A stretch of 64,000 nt of DNA, from the NCBI GenBank assembly GCA_934045075.1, contig OW203724.1, positions 1,852,501 to 1,916,500 on the forward strand. The letters run 5' to 3'. Below the pieces are notes generated by a model that searched no databases, was not told where the DNA came from, and saw only the letters and a program-made list of their open reading frames with translations. The stretch comes from Yponomeuta sedellus (lineage: Eukaryota; Arthropoda; Insecta; Lepidoptera; Yponomeutidae). Below, piece by piece: positions 10,512-22,348 of this stretch (positions within the stretch are counted from its first letter, which is position 1; each line of letters opens with the position of its first letter). A program made the translations under genes and the position numbers.

Positions 10512-13500
10512 TATTAACTTTTATAGTGTTGAACTATATCTTATAATGACAAGAATAAACGAACTTGAGTAAAGGATATAGAAGCAGTTATATTATAGAT
10601 AGATAGAGAAGAGCAATATTAATTAGGAAAATACATAAGCGAGAAAATTATGATGACAAAGAATAACAGTCAGAAGGTAACTATGGTGATGACAACCGCA
10701 TTAACCATAGAGAAAGAAAAAGTAAAAAAATAGCAAAGAGACTGTTATGTTTCATACTATGGTCTCTTTACACCCTCAGAACTTTTAGAATTGGAAATTC
10801 TCTTCAAACCAATTCTTCCACTTAAATCTTCCAACCTTGGGCCAAAAACCGGCTTGGTAAACATATCAGCCAGCTGTCGTATGGCTGGTACTTGTTTATC
10901 TTCGAGTTCCCCATTGGTCACACATTCTCTCACAAAGAGATGTTTCAGCTTTATGTGTTTAGTGCGTTTGTGGTACTCGTATTTGGGATTATGGGAGAGC
11001 TTTACAGCTGACTCGTTGTCCAAGTTGAGCACTGGTTTTTGTAAGTTGACCAGATCTTTTAGTAGACTGTTCAGCCACAATATTTCTTGTGCAGTTTCAC
11101 TGGCTGCGATTATTTCCGCTTCGGTGGACGAGAGGGACACGACTGTTTGTCTTTGGCTCCTCCAGCTGATTGCCGCGCCTGATAATAGACACACCATTCC
11201 AGATGTCGACTTTCCTGTCGGTTGATTACCTCCGAGATCAGAGTCGGAATAGCAGACCAAGTTCTTGGGCGAATCTATAGTATGCCTATAAATCAGGCTT
11301 TTGTCAAGCGTTCCTTTTAAGTAACGGAAGATCCGTTTAACTAATATGACATCATTTGCAGTCGGTGCTTCGAGGGTTCTCGACGCTTTGCTTACTGCAT
11401 AGGCAATGTCCGGTCTTGTGCCAACAGCTAAATATGTAAGTGCTCCTACTGCTTGTCTATATGGAAAGTCTGGCTTGTTTTCATCTTTATGTTCTGTATC
11501 GCCGGTGTCCTTTATTATAGGAGTTGGTGCAGATTTACTGTTCGTCATGCCAAATTTCTTTAGAATCTTTTTTGTATATGATTCTTGGGATAAAGTTATT
11601 CGTCCTTTTTCTGATTTTATTTCAATCCCCAGGAAGTAGAAGGCGGATTTGATTGTTATCTTGAACCTCGTTTTTAGTTCATTGATGAACTCGTCTGCAG
11701 CAGCCGTTGTGTTAGACGCCACTAGTCCATCATCGACATAAAGGCCAATTATAACTTTAGAATTATCTCTTATTCTGAAATACAAGCAAGGGTCTGCTTC
11801 ACTCTGGTTGAAGCCAGTTTTTATAAGAAATTCCGCAATGCATGTGTTCCAGCATCGCGGCGCTTGCTTGAGACCATAGAGACTTCGATTTAGTTTGCAT
11901 ACCCGCTTTGTTCCGTCTTGAAAGCCTTCTGGCTGTTTGACATAGATTTCTTCCTGAACTGAGCCATTAAGAAAGGCTGTTGCTACATCAAATTGTCGTA
12001 GACTTAGATTTTCTTTAGCAGCGATTGCTATAATAGCTCGTATTGTGCTGAGACGCGCCACAGGGCTAAAAGTTTTGTCATAGTCGACACCTTGTTGTTG
12101 TGAATACCCTTTTACAACTAGCCTGGCTTTGAATTTGTCTACGGAACCATCAGGGTTCGTTTTCAATTTATAAACCCACTTACATGGTAGTGCCTTTCTT
12201 CCTTGAGGCAATTTTACTAAGTTCCATGTTTTATTTTCTTGTAGTGAGCTTATCTCGCTCAGCATAGCTTCAAGCCATTTATCTTTATCAAGTGATTCCA
12301 ACGCTTGTTTGTAAGTCACTGGATCCTTTGGTAAATTTTCGACTTCAGCGACAGCAGCCAGTACAAAATCATCATACCGTTGTGGCAGTTGTAATGCTGA
12401 TCTGTCTCTTAAATTGTAGTCATTCGGTTCAGGTTCGGATTCGGTTTCAGCTGCGTTTTCATTGTCAGCTTCTTGATCGTTAACAGTGTCTGGTTCGTAG
12501 TCAACATATTCATCGTGCTGAGTAGAATCTACATGTACGACGTTTTCAAAAGATTCAGGTTGCTGAGTGTCGTGTGCGTCATCGATATCTACTTGCATTT
12601 TCTTTGTTTCTGGTGTAGAATCACATTTTTCTTTGTAATTAAAGTTGTTGACGTTGTCACTAAGGTTTGAGTTGTAATTTGTCTTTACAACTCTAACATC
12701 TTTGGAAATAAAAACTTTACGTTTGGATGGAACGTAAACCCTATATGCTTTGCTGGTGTCAGAGTATCCAGCAAACATTCCTGGTATTGCCTTGGAACCA
12801 AACTTGTGACCTTTGGATCCTTTCTTCAGTATGAAGGCTTTTGATCCAAAAGAATGGAGATGATTGATGCAGGGCTTTCTTACGACCCATTTCTCAAATG
12901 GTGTTTTGTTGTCAATAGCACTGTTTACACTTCTATTGCATAAATAGTTTGCGGTATTTACTGCTTCTGCCCATAGGTGCATTGGTGCTCTTGCATCAAT
13001 AAGCATAGCTCTTGCTTTCTCCACTAGTGTTCGGTTCTTCCGTTCTGCGATACCGTTCTGATGTGGGGTGTAGGGTGCGGATAAGCGTCGTGCGATCCCG
13101 TGTTCTTTTAGATACGTTTCGAATTTGACGTTAACGTATTCCGTTCCGTTGTCCGTTTGCAAATGTTTGATTTTGTTGCCCGTAAACTTTTCCATTTCTT
13201 GTTTGTAGTCTTTAAACTTGTCTAGTACTTCAGATTTGTTTTTTAAGAAGTAGACCCGTCCATACCTGCTGTAGTCGTCAATGAAGGTTACAAAGTACCT
13301 ACTCTTGGCGTCAGAAGGTGTACTGATTGGGCCACATACGTCACTGTGGACGATTTCTAGACGTTCAGAAGTTCGAGGAGTCGTTCGTTGTGGAGGGCTT
13401 GGTACTCGGGTCATTTTTGATTGAATGCATATTTCACAATCTGACAAAGTCTCATGTTTATCAAATTTTAAACCGATCATTGCCTCGTTGTTGAGAGCTA

Positions 13501-15068
13501 GACGGAGGTCTTTGTCGTTTATGTGCCCAAGTTTTCTATGCCAGTCGATTATACTGCTTTGCTTTGTGTTTGTTGAACTTTTTGCAGGCGTTGCAGCAAA
13601 GTTTCGTTCAACGTTTGGCGTATTGACGTAGTAGAGACCATTTATTTTTGCGGCGGTCATTAGCAACTTTCCTGTTTTGTTGCGTACTACTGCTTTGTCC
13701 TTATCAAATCTTACAGAAGCACCACATTCGGTCATGCTTGGTACCGAAAGTAAGTTTGTGGAGAGTGAGGGTACAAATAGCGTATTTTCTAGGTGTATTT
13801 TCCCACGTTTATTGTTCAGTGTAACTCTGCCTTCACCTACAATGTCAGTAGAATGATCTTCCGATGCAAAGTTGAGTTTTCTAGACACAGTTTTCATGTC
13901 TTTGAAGTACTCTTGCTGATACGTCATATGGGAGGTGCAGCCGCTGTCAAGTACCCAATCGTCCTGGTTGTCTCTGTTCGAAGTAAGAAGACATTCGTCA
14001 GCGTAGTGAGAATTGTGGTTTTTGTTTGACTTCTTCTCTTTATTTTTCTTGTTCCAGCAGTTAGAGCATATCTTATGCGTCTTTTTCTGAAAGATATGAC
14101 TTCCTGTTTTCTTACAGACTTTGCAAGATGCGTAGAGTGCGTTTTCTTCTTCTTGTTGAACAGGTTCCGAGCTTTCATTGTGATGACGAGCATCGCGTTC
14201 TTCGATTATTTTTATTTTCAGTTCGTCTGGTTTCGGGAGCATGTCACGGGACTCAATGGCCACGCGAAAGTTTTCGTATTCAGACGATAAACTGTAGAGC
14301 ATCATAATTGTTAGAAGATCTTCGTTTATAGTGACATCCATATCGGCTAGTTTGTCATCTATATCCATAAACTGGTTTAAGTGTGCACGTACATCGTTTC
14401 CTTCGAGATTTGTAAGTATAAGTTGCTTAAGAAGGGATGCTTTTCGCGCAGGACCTTTACTCGCATAAATTTCTTTAAGTTTATCCCATAGGGACTTTGC
14501 AGATGTGCTCTTTATCTCTTTCAGTTGAGATGGAGCGATTATCAGGATCAATTCAGATTTTGCCTGTCTATCACCTTCAACATCGTCGGCACTTGCGTTT
14601 GTATCTAGGGGATTAAGTACGTACTTCCAAAGTTTGCTCTTCACCAATACGGCTTCGGCCTGAATTGCCCAAGTGTCGTAGTTATCTTTGTCGAGTGGCT
14701 CTATGTGATATGTCGTCTTCGGCATGTTTGCAGCACAAGAGCACGAGTTTTCAATGCCCATTAGCCATATGTCGTGACTACATTTTTCACTTAACGCTCT
14801 GCTACCATATTAACTTTTATAGTGTTGAACTATAACTTATAATGACAAGAATAAACGAACTTGAGTAAAGGATATAGAAGCAGTTATATTATAGATGGAT
14901 AGAGAAGAGCAATATTAATTAGGAAAGTACTTAGGCGAGAAAATTATGATGACAAAGAATAACAGTCAGAAGGTAACTATGGTGATGACAACCGCATTAA
15001 CCATAGAGAAAGAAAAAGTAAAAAAATAGCAAAGAGACTGTTATGTTTCATACTATGGTCTCTTTACA
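10512..15068 (-). mobile_element. Complete Ty1/copia retrotransposon (copia-1)
   Basis: The LTRs are 10512-10772 and 14808-15068, 261 bp each, and differ at about five positions (~98% identical). The TSD is TTATG on both sides (10507-10511 and 15069-15073). In coding sense the LTR starts TGTAAAGAG. The bases after the 5' LTR, TGGTAGCAGAG, fit a primer-binding site for the 3' end of initiator tRNA-Met. The right arm of the surrounding inverted repeat shows the uninterrupted TTATG site near 34832. The single long ORF is intact, so the insertion is relatively young and may be competent. Confidence 0.96.
10757..14761 (-). CDS. Copia gag-pol polyprotein, intact, 1334 aa
   Basis: One uninterrupted reading frame encodes all functions in copia order. 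Gag lies at residues 1-250 (UBN2-like, no canonical CCHC knuckle but a Cys-rich stretch near 212-236). Protease is marked by VLDSGCTSH near 270. The GAG-pre-integrase domain has WHRKLGH near 408 and C..C near 442. Integrase has D474, D537 and E573, a DD35E triad. Reverse transcriptase has KARLVVKGYSQ, FDVATAFLNG, SLYGLKQAPRCWN and LYVDDGL. RNase H has VCYSDSDLGG and SLSSTEAE. The start ATG lies about 45 bases after the 5' LTR. The last codons and TAG stop lie inside the 3' LTR. The RT is closely related to copia-3. Confidence 0.96.
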   Translation of the reverse strand: MGIENSCSCAANMPKTTYHIEPLDKDNYDTWAIQAEAVLVKSKLWKYVLNPLDTNASADDVEGDRQAKSELILIIAPSQLKEIKSTSAKSLWDKLKEIYASKGPARKASLLKQLILTNLEGNDVRAHLNQFMDIDDKLADMDVTINEDLLTIMMLYSLSSEYENFRVAIESRDMLPKPDELKIKIIEERDARHHNESSEPVQQEEENALYASCKVCKKTGSHIFQKKTHKICSNCWNKKNKEKKSNKNHNSHYADECLLTSNRDNQDDWVLDSGCTSHMTYQQEYFKDMKTVSRKLNFASEDHSTDIVGEGRVTLNNKRGKIHLENTLFVPSLSTNLLSVPSMTECGASVRFDKDKAVVRNKTGKLLMTAAKINGLYYVNTPNVERNFAATPAKSSTNTKQSSIIDWHRKLGHINDKDLRLALNNEAMIGLKFDKHETLSDCEICIQSKMTRVPSPPQRTTPRTSERLEIVHSDVCGPISTPSDAKSRYFVTFIDDYSRYGRVYFLKNKSEVLDKFKDYKQEMEKFTGNKIKHLQTDNGTEYVNVKFETYLKEHGIARRLSAPYTPHQNGIAERKNRTLVEKARAMLIDARAPMHLWAEAVNTANYLCNRSVNSAIDNKTPFEKWVVRKPCINHLHSFGSKAFILKKGSKGHKFGSKAIPGMFAGYSDTSKAYRVYVPSKRKVFISKDVRVVKTNYNSNLSDNVNNFNYKEKCDSTPETKKMQVDIDDAHDTQQPESFENVVHVDSTQHDEYVDYEPDTVNDQEADNENAAETESEPEPNDYNLRDRSALQLPQRYDDFVLAAVAEVENLPKDPVTYKQALESLDKDKWLEAMLSEISSLQENKTWNLVKLPQGRKALPCKWVYKLKTNPDGSVDKFKARLVVKGYSQQQGVDYDKTFSPVARLSTIRAIIAIAAKENLSLRQFDVATAFLNGSVQEEIYVKQPEGFQDGTKRVCKLNRSLYGLKQAPRCWNTCIAEFLIKTGFNQSEADPCLYFRIRDNSKVIIGLYVDDGLVASNTTAAADEFINELKTRFKITIKSAFYFLGIEIKSEKGRITLSQESYTKKILKKFGMTNSKSAPTPIIKDTGDTEHKDENKPDFPYRQAVGALTYLAVGTRPDIAYAVSKASRTLEAPTANDVILVKRIFRYLKGTLDKSLIYRHTIDSPKNLVCYSDSDLGGNQPTGKSTSGMVCLLSGAAISWRSQRQTVVSLSSTEAEIIAASETAQEILWLNSLLKDLVNLQKPVLNLDNESAVKLSHNPKYEYHKRTKHIKLKHLFVRECVTNGELEDKQVPAIRQLADMFTKPVFGPRLEDLSGRIGLKRISNSKSSEGVKRP

Positions 15069-15882
15069 TTATGTTTATCCTGAATTTAAATCTCACCCAA
15101 CGACAATACAAACTACCATAGACTTACCCACAAAAAAACCATCTCTCCAACAGTGTAAATCACAGATAGATGGATAAAGGAAGGTTGAAAGGTAAAAACA
15201 AAATGTTAAATGAATGGACGTCAAAGCTGTTAGTTTCACAATTAATAAATTATGTGGTGATCACCTTATTGCAAAAAATATCTGACTATATAGATGCAAA
15301 TTGTACCTTACTTCAAAGTATGTAATTACCTATCAGGATCAGTCAATAACGGACGTAGCTTGTAACCCAAATAGCTTTTACAGTGGAATATGTTATTATT
15401 TAAGCAGCTCTCTTTTGTAGGTACGCCTTTATTAAAAGTTTGTGTTTGTTTTCAGGTCAGTACTGAACATGGGAAGTGAGCAAAAATGACTGTTATCTGC
15501 CAATGCCACGGTCATATTCTTCTTTCTTGATCAAATTTACTGCAGCCTGACGTAGTTGATGATCCTTATAGTCTTGCGTTCGAAAATACCTTCGTTGATG
15601 TGGTCATCAACCCCTATACCTGGTGTCTAAAATCTTTCAACGAAACCTATTCAAATATCAGAATTCATCACATGACACATCAAATTACTGCATCCATCGA
15701 ATTACTGAATTATTACTTGCAATAATAATATAATATTGTGATAATTAAATACGTTTGGCTAGCAACTTTTAGCGACAGATTGTGGTTGAAGATGGATTCA
15801 CCTAATCAATATTAGCAATAGTATTTTCCTTTTCAAATTTCATTGCAAGATAAACATGGAGTATAAAGTTTTGGTAACTTTT
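15069..15882 (+). repeat. Unique left-arm segment with a decayed reading frame
   Basis: This is the third piece of the left arm, the mirror of 26020-26660 plus 34633-34765. A frame at about 15540-15720 reads IRIHHMTHQITASIELLNYY and then stops. The mirror copy at 26025-26324 is open for 99 codons. I do not recognise the protein. Confidence 0.6.
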
Positions 15883-16126
15883 TGTTGGAGTATAGAGTTG
15901 CGCAGACGACGTGGAAGCTATTAGCTGAAGGATTAAACGTTTATTTCTAATTAAACAGACTTTTATTTGCAACAACAATATTAAGTTACTATTCTAAAAC
16001 AGATTCGTTTTGACATAAACATTTTCAAACAATGTTGCTAAGCAACACATAGACATGATGACACTTTATGGTCAACATCCATGCAGGTCGTACTGCCTTG
16101 GTTTGCAGCCTCCTTCAACACGCCCT

Positions 16127-19100
16127 CTAAAACAAGGCTAGTGCAGACCTCATCTTCTCAAAGGTAGGCTTCGGCAGACCTTTGGTCATGATGTCTGCGA
16201 CTTGATCTCTGGTTCCAATTCTCTTAACGAAGATAGCTCCGTATGTTACAAGTTCTCGTACGTAGAAATGTCGAATGCGTATGTGCTTCGTTCGTTTGTG
16301 GAACTCAGGGTTGTGTGCCAATCGAACTGCTGTTTCGTTATCAACGTGAAGATTGGGAACACTCTTATTCCTCGTTAAATCTTCAAAGATTCTCGTCAGC
16401 CAAACTAACTCTCTGGCTCCTTCACTAGCAGCCACAAGTTCAGCTTCAGTAGTAGACAGTGCTACTGAAGTTTGTCTTCTACTTGTCCACGATATTGGAC
16501 CTCCTGCATATCGGCATACGATTCCGGTGGTTGATCTTCCGGTGGTAATATCACCACCATAATCGGCATCGCTGTAGCCTTCCAGATCTGGCTTTTCATG
16601 AGTCTTACATTTATAATGTATTTCAAGAGACGTAGTTCCCTTTAGATACCGAAGTATACGTTTGACTCGATTCCAGTCATTTCTGTTGGGCTTCTCCAAG
16701 TTGCGTGATACTATCCCGACTGCGTAGGCGATATCAGGGCGGGTTGCGACCATAAGGTATGCTAACGCTCCAACGGCTTCACGATAGGGAAAAATAATCT
16801 TCCCAGTATCGATTTCTACATCCGATTGTGTTGCAGACGATTTTTCTGCAGCGTCAATTGGTGTCGAAATAGGATTACTGTTGGCCATGTTAAAACGTTC
16901 AAGCACCTTCTTGGTATAAGCTTCCTGGTGTATAACAATCGTGCCATCTTCGCACTGGTTGATTTCTATTCCTAAGTAATAGGAAGCGGGCCTCGTCGTA
17001 ATATTAAATTTTCTTTTAAGGCTCTCTAAAAATTCATCAGCCAGCTGTTTATCTGAAGCAGCCACTAATCCGTCGTCGCCATAAAGAGTCAGTAAGATCT
17101 GTTTCCCCCCTACTTTCTTTGTGTATAGACAGGGATCTGCGGTACTTTGTGTGAATCCGAGTTCAACTAGTACTTTGTGGACACTATGATTCCAACAGCG
17201 GGGCGCTTGCTTCAGACCGTATAGGCTTCGGTTCAGATGACATACGCGGGTAGAGCCGTCGTGAAAACCTTCGGGTTGCTGCATATACAACTCTTCCTCG
17301 AGTTCACCGTGGAGAAAGGCTGTAGTCACGTCGAATTGTGTGAGGTACATCCTTTCACTTGCAGCAACACTTAACAGTGATCGTATGGTTGCAAATCTGG
17401 CTACTGGACTGTATGTTTCCTTGTAGTCGATTCCTTTGCGTTGTTTGAAACCTTTCGCAACCAATCTCGCTTTATATTTGTCGATAGAGCCATCAGGATT
17501 TCTCTTTATCTTAAAAACCCATTTGCACGGAATGGCTTTTCTATCTTGAGGTAGTTCTTGAAGAGACCACGTGTTATTCTCTTTCAAAGAATCTAACTCC
17601 TTCAACATAGCTTTTATCCACTCGTCTTTATGTGGGCTCTTCATAGCTTCCTTGAACGTAGTGGGTTCAGCTTCTTCATCGGTAAGTGCACAGCAATCTC
17701 TGAATTTCTCTGGAGGACGAATTGTGCTCCTATCTCGTAGATTATATCTAGGTTCTGCTAAATCATCTTCGGAGTCTGATGAAACACCTAGATCAGCGTC
17801 GTACCAGGTTGTACTCGGTGGTCTAGACTCTTCAGCAATGACAGGATTTTCCTCATTAAATTCAAATCGTGCACTCTGATCGTGAAGTTGCAATGAACAT
17901 CCTTGATCCTGTAGATCAGGTTCAGATTGCTCTTGTTGATGGCTTGTAGTCGGTACTTGATGAACTTCATTGTGCTCTTGATTAAAAGATACTTTCAACT
18001 CGTATTCGTTGAACGGTGTTTCTTTTCTCGTTATCGCAGGTACAACGTCATCGCATTGAGTTCTCTCAAGTGGTTTCTCATCGAAGATTACGTCTCGCGA
18101 TCGAATCATTTTATTATTATCGCACCAGATACGGTAGCCATCATCTTTGTCGTATCCTATTAATCTTCCTTTTATGGCTTTCATGGAGAGTTTCTTCCGC
18201 TTCTGTTTGGGGACATGGACGTAGGCTCTGCAGCCCAATATGCGTAGGTGAGCCACTTTCGGTTTCTTTCCATGCCATTGTTCATAGGGTGCTTTGTTCT
18301 CCGTACGGGAAGGACCGGTTCTGTTGAGAACGTAGGCAGCCGCATTAACTAACTCGGCCCAAAGCTTTTGATCGAAACTTCCGCTGAGCATAATAGTCCT
18401 TACAGCTTCTACCAATGTCCTATTTTCTCTCTCGCTGGAGCCGTTTTGCTCGGGAGTATACGGCATTGTCAGCCTTTGTTTGATTCCAAGTGCGGCGAGG
18501 ATCTCACGCACTTCCTTGTTGTCAAACTCGCCTCCATTGTCACTTAGGAGTGTTTCGATAAGATGACCTGTATTTCGTGCTTCGGCGATGAATTCTTGTA
18601 TTTTCTGTTTCACTTCTGACTTGGCTTTCAGAAAGTAAACAAAACGATAGCCGGTGAAGTCATCTTTAAACAGCAGGAAATAGCGTAAATTTGTAAATGA
18701 GTTAGGAAACGGTCCGCACACATCGCTGTGTACAAGTTCGCCAGGTTTTGAAGCTCTAGGTCGGGTACCAAACTTCAAACGATGTGACTTACCAAATATA
18801 CAGCTTTCACAGATATATTCATCTTGAGGAAGTTCTACTCCCAACTCTCGATTTACAAATGTTCGTACATGACGTGTATTCTGATGTACAAGTCGCTCGT
18901 GGTACAGCTGAGTCTTCGAAAGAGTTAAATTCACTTCCAAACTTATTTTGGGAATGACGCTTTTGACATTCAGCTTGTATAAGCCTCCGCTCAGGCTGCG
19001 TACACCTGTCAGCTTAACTTCACCACGTGTCGACATGGTGCAGCTCGTTGGTGTCGACTCAAACTTGCTTATTGAGTTGTTATCATGAGCAGCTAGGACA

Positions 19101-19515
19101 GAGAACAGGTTCTTCGTGATCTGTGGCACGTACCATACGTCAATCAGGGTGATCTCGTATTCTTTTCCTCGTACTTCCGATTTGATGACGATATTCCCTT
19201 TTCCTTTGGCTTGTAATGCGTTACCATTGGCTGTAAGGACGGTGTGCATCTTGTCGAACGATTGGAAACTCTTAAATAGTTCTCCGCGATTGCTAACGTG
19301 GCATGTTGCGCCGTTATCAACGTACCAGTTGACTGTGCTCGACGAAGTCGTCGTTACTTCATGTTCTGATGTCAGTACTTCCGTTTGTAAGTACATTGAT
19401 TCTGCTATTTGAGATTTTCTTGTTTGGGACGACGAAGAGGGAAGAGGATTACTGCTCCTTGGAGGTTTGCCATCTTGAAGCCATCTTTTGCAATCCTTCA
19501 CGCGATGACCTATCA
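16127..19515 (-). pseudogene. Copia-2 pol: knuckle remnant, protease, integrase, RT, RNase H
   Basis: The open frame begins within the zinc knuckle (GHRVKDCKRW) because copia-3 separated it from gag. It contains the protease site VDNGATCH, integrase with HSDVCGPF, LLSDNGGEF and PEQNGSSERENRT, and RT with KARLVAKGFKQ, FDVTTAFLHG and SLYGLKQAPRCWN. The RT active site is LYGDDGL, with Gly where Val is usual. RNase H has GYSDADYGGD and ALSTTEAE. The stop codon is at 16127, seven bases from the 3' LTR. The frame is otherwise unbroken. The frame appears to run on to 19588, but those codons belong to copia-3. Confidence 0.92.
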
Positions 19516-19520
19516 CCGAA

Positions 19521-21629
19521 TGTGAAGTAGACCACTTGACAGCATTCGTGAAACTGACAGCGAAAATATCGACAACACTTTGCAACAAAATTTGGTCAAC
19601 AGCACTGAAGATGTTGAACTAGTGGAACAACTGGAACAAGCTGACAATGAAAGCGACTACGAATCCATTTCTAGTTCCAATCATGTCGACGATGACGAAC
19701 CTGTCAATGTTGATGCTGAGGAAATCATAACAAGATCTTTAAGAGACAGGTCAACAATCTCAGCTCCTAAGCGATACGACGACTTTATAATGGCAGCTGT
19801 AGAAGATATTGAAAACCTGCACAAACCGAAAGAACCTCAAACTTTCAAAGAAGCTATGGAATCTCCAGAGAAACAAAAATGGCAGGAAGCCATGGAAAAC
19901 GAGATTACCTCATTAAAGGACAACAACACCTGGGACCTGGTCGAAGTACCTAGAGGACGTAAAGCCCTTCCTAGCAAATGGGTATATAAAATAAAAATGA
20001 ACCCCGATGGTTCTGTTGACAGGTACAAGGCCAGAATGGTCATCAAAGGCTATTCACAGATACCTGGAGTGGACTATGATAGAACGTTCAGTCCAGTGGT
20101 GCGACTGAGCACTGTGCGATCCCTACTAGCAGTAGCTGTTCGCGAAAATCTAAAATTGACTCAGTTCGATGTAACCACCGCCTTCCTTAACGGCGAAGTA
20201 AAAGAAGAAATCTACATGCAACAGCCCGAAGGCTACAGAGATGGGACAAAACGGGTCTGTAAGTTAAAACGCAGCCTGTACGGTCTAAAGCAGGCTCCAC
20301 GCTGCTGGAATACATGCATTGCGGAATTCCTTTTAAAATCTGGATTTAAACAGAGCGAGGCGGACCCATGCTTATTCGTCCGAACAAAGGACAGATCAAA
20401 AGTAATTGTAGCTCTCTACGTTGACGATGGGCTTGTAGCACACAATTCGACAACAGCAGGGAATGAGTTTTTGAATGAACTTAGAGCAAGATTCAAAATT
20501 ACAACCAAACCTGCGTCGTACTTTCTCGGAATGGAAATTAACGTGCGAAAGGACAGCACCATCACCTTGTGCCAAAAGGCATACACAAAGAAAGTCCTAG
20601 AAAAATATGGAATGTCCAACTGCAAGTCTGCACCGTCACCCATTATTAAAGATAATGAAACGAGAATGGAAGATACCAATACAAACTTCCCATATAGGCA
20701 AGCTGTGGGTGCCTTGGCTTATCTATCAGTAGGTACAAGACCTGACATCTCATACGCTGTTGGTGTCGCGTCAAGAAACCTTGCAGCGCCTACAAAAGAA
20801 GACGTCATGCTAATCAAGCGCGTCTTTAGATATTTAAAAGGGACCCTTGAGAATGGTCTGACATTCACAAAGAAGTCACCGCCACACCTGGTTTGCTACA
20901 GCGACGCAGATCATGGAGGAGACCACACCACTGGAAGATCGACAACTGGTGTAGTGTGCCTATTCTCTGGTGGCGCGATAAGTTGGAGAAGTCAAAAACA
21001 GGCAACAGTGTCTATATCTTCAACTGAAGCGGAGATAATAGCAGCAAGTGAATCTGCACAAGAGATTTTATGGCTGAATCGATTGATCAATGACATGACA
21101 AAAGCAGAAAAACCTGTCTTAAACTTAGACAATAAGTCAGCCGTTTATGTCGCACACAACCCCAAGTATGAGTACCACAAGCGTACAAAGCACATCAAGC
21201 TAAAACACTTCTTCATTCGGGAATGTGTCTGTAATGAAGATTTCAAAGTTAATCAAGTTCCGTCTGAAATTCAATTGGCTGACATGTTAACAAAACCTCT
21301 GTTCGGGCCTAGACTACAAGATTTAAGTTCCAGAATGGGACTGAAGAATTTATCTCTAAATTCTTAAAAACTTCCGAGGATGTGAAGTAGGTATGGCATA
21401 CCAACTCTATGGTTCAGTTGGTTGCCATGGATACTGAAAAAGATTTTAAAATAACTTGTGTGCCAACCGCTCACCTGACACTACAAAAAAAAAATAATTG
21501 TCTTACGAATATCTATTTTAAATAAAACACGTTTATATTATTTAGCACTCCTGCTTTATTCTTGCGATATTAATTGTATCTTATGAGATCCACAATTATA
21601 CAAAGTTCAACCTTCTCTTGAACTTTACA
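19521..21629 (+). mobile_element. Copia-3: internally deleted copia inserted in copia-2
   Basis: The TSD is CCGAA (19516-19520 and 21630-21634). The element starts TGTGAAGTAG and ends TTTACA. Only the 3' LTR (21381-21629, 249 bp) is complete. Of the 5' LTR about 10-13 bases remain before the sequence jumps to the end of integrase. The deletion therefore removed the 5' LTR body, gag, protease and most of integrase. It lies in the opposite orientation to its host. Confidence 0.92.
19530..21367 (+). pseudogene. Copia-3 RT and RNase H remnant
   Basis: The frame is open from just after the truncated LTR to the stop at 21367, so no real start codon is needed; it is the 3' half of pol. It shows KWVYKIKMNPDGSVDRYKAR, FDVTTAFLNGEVKEEIYMQQ, SLYGLKQAPRCWNTCIAEF, LYVDDGLVA, YSDADHGGDHTTGRSTTGVV, SISSTEAEIIAASES and HKRTKHIKLKH. 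RT and RNase H look intact, but integrase, protease and gag are absent. Much more similar to copia-1 than to copia-2. Confidence 0.92.
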
Positions 21630-21634
21630 CCGAA

Positions 21635-22348
21635 CAGTAGTTGCATTTAATCTTTGCATCTTTGCTCTTTTTTCTTGGTCCCTTTCTGTGTGCTTGATGT
21701 CGCTAAAGCCTCTTGCTCTAGTGGCTCGATAGAAACCATCAAGTTTCTTTCAAAAACGCACAGACGATCAGTTAGGTTGTCGACAGTTCGTGCGGACGTC
21801 GGACACATCAACCATCCACTCTTAAATTGAATGTATTCGTCCCCTAGTGTATCGAGAGTCTTGCAAATCAGAAGAAGATCTGGAAGCTTGTTATCTTCAC
21901 CAAGCTCTTTGTTTAGTAAGGTTCAAATATTTTTCAATTTTGACATATGAGTTGCTGCGTCGTCAGCAGGATGCTTTTTCAATCCAAAGAAACTCATACA
22001 TAATTGAAAGGTCTTGTCTTCATTAGTTCCGTCGAACATTCGATGTAGCTCTAACCAAATTTCTCGAGCATACGTGAATCTCATAACTTTTCGTAACATT
22101 TCTTCGGTCATGTTGTTGGTGATCAAGAAAAGAGCACTCGAGTCCGCCTTTGTGAACTCGGACACAGCAACGGTAGATGCTGCGGTCGCACTGGCTTCAC
22201 TTTCTCCATCCGAGGTAAGTCTGCCTTCGATTACGTCAAGAGCGCGAGGTATGCTCTTGAGTACGATAAGTATTTTGTACTTCCATGTGTCCCAATTTAT
22301 TTTACCTTCTAGAGGTGCAATATTGTACTTGAAAGTCGATGTTTCCAT
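21635..22348 (-). pseudogene. Copia-2 gag, interrupted
   Basis: It starts at ATG 22348 (METSTFKYNIAPLEGKINWD), 31 bases after the 5' LTR. UBN2-type gag features follow, including NWDTWKYKILI and AREIWLELHRMFDGTNEDK. A premature TGA lies at 21923-21925, after which the same protein continues (PDLLLICKTLDTLGDEY). It runs to the first half of the zinc knuckle, CNYC, where copia-3 interrupts. The second half of the knuckle is at 19515. Not functional as it stands. Confidence 0.88.

Noticed and set aside
10791..14290. Several plus-strand open frames of 60-144 codons
   Set aside because: They are antisense shadows of the copia-1 polyprotein with no domain of their own.
19516..19588. Start of the copia-2 pol frame at 19588
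   Set aside because: These codons lie beyond the CCGAA junction and belong to the copia-3 LTR remnant read in reverse.
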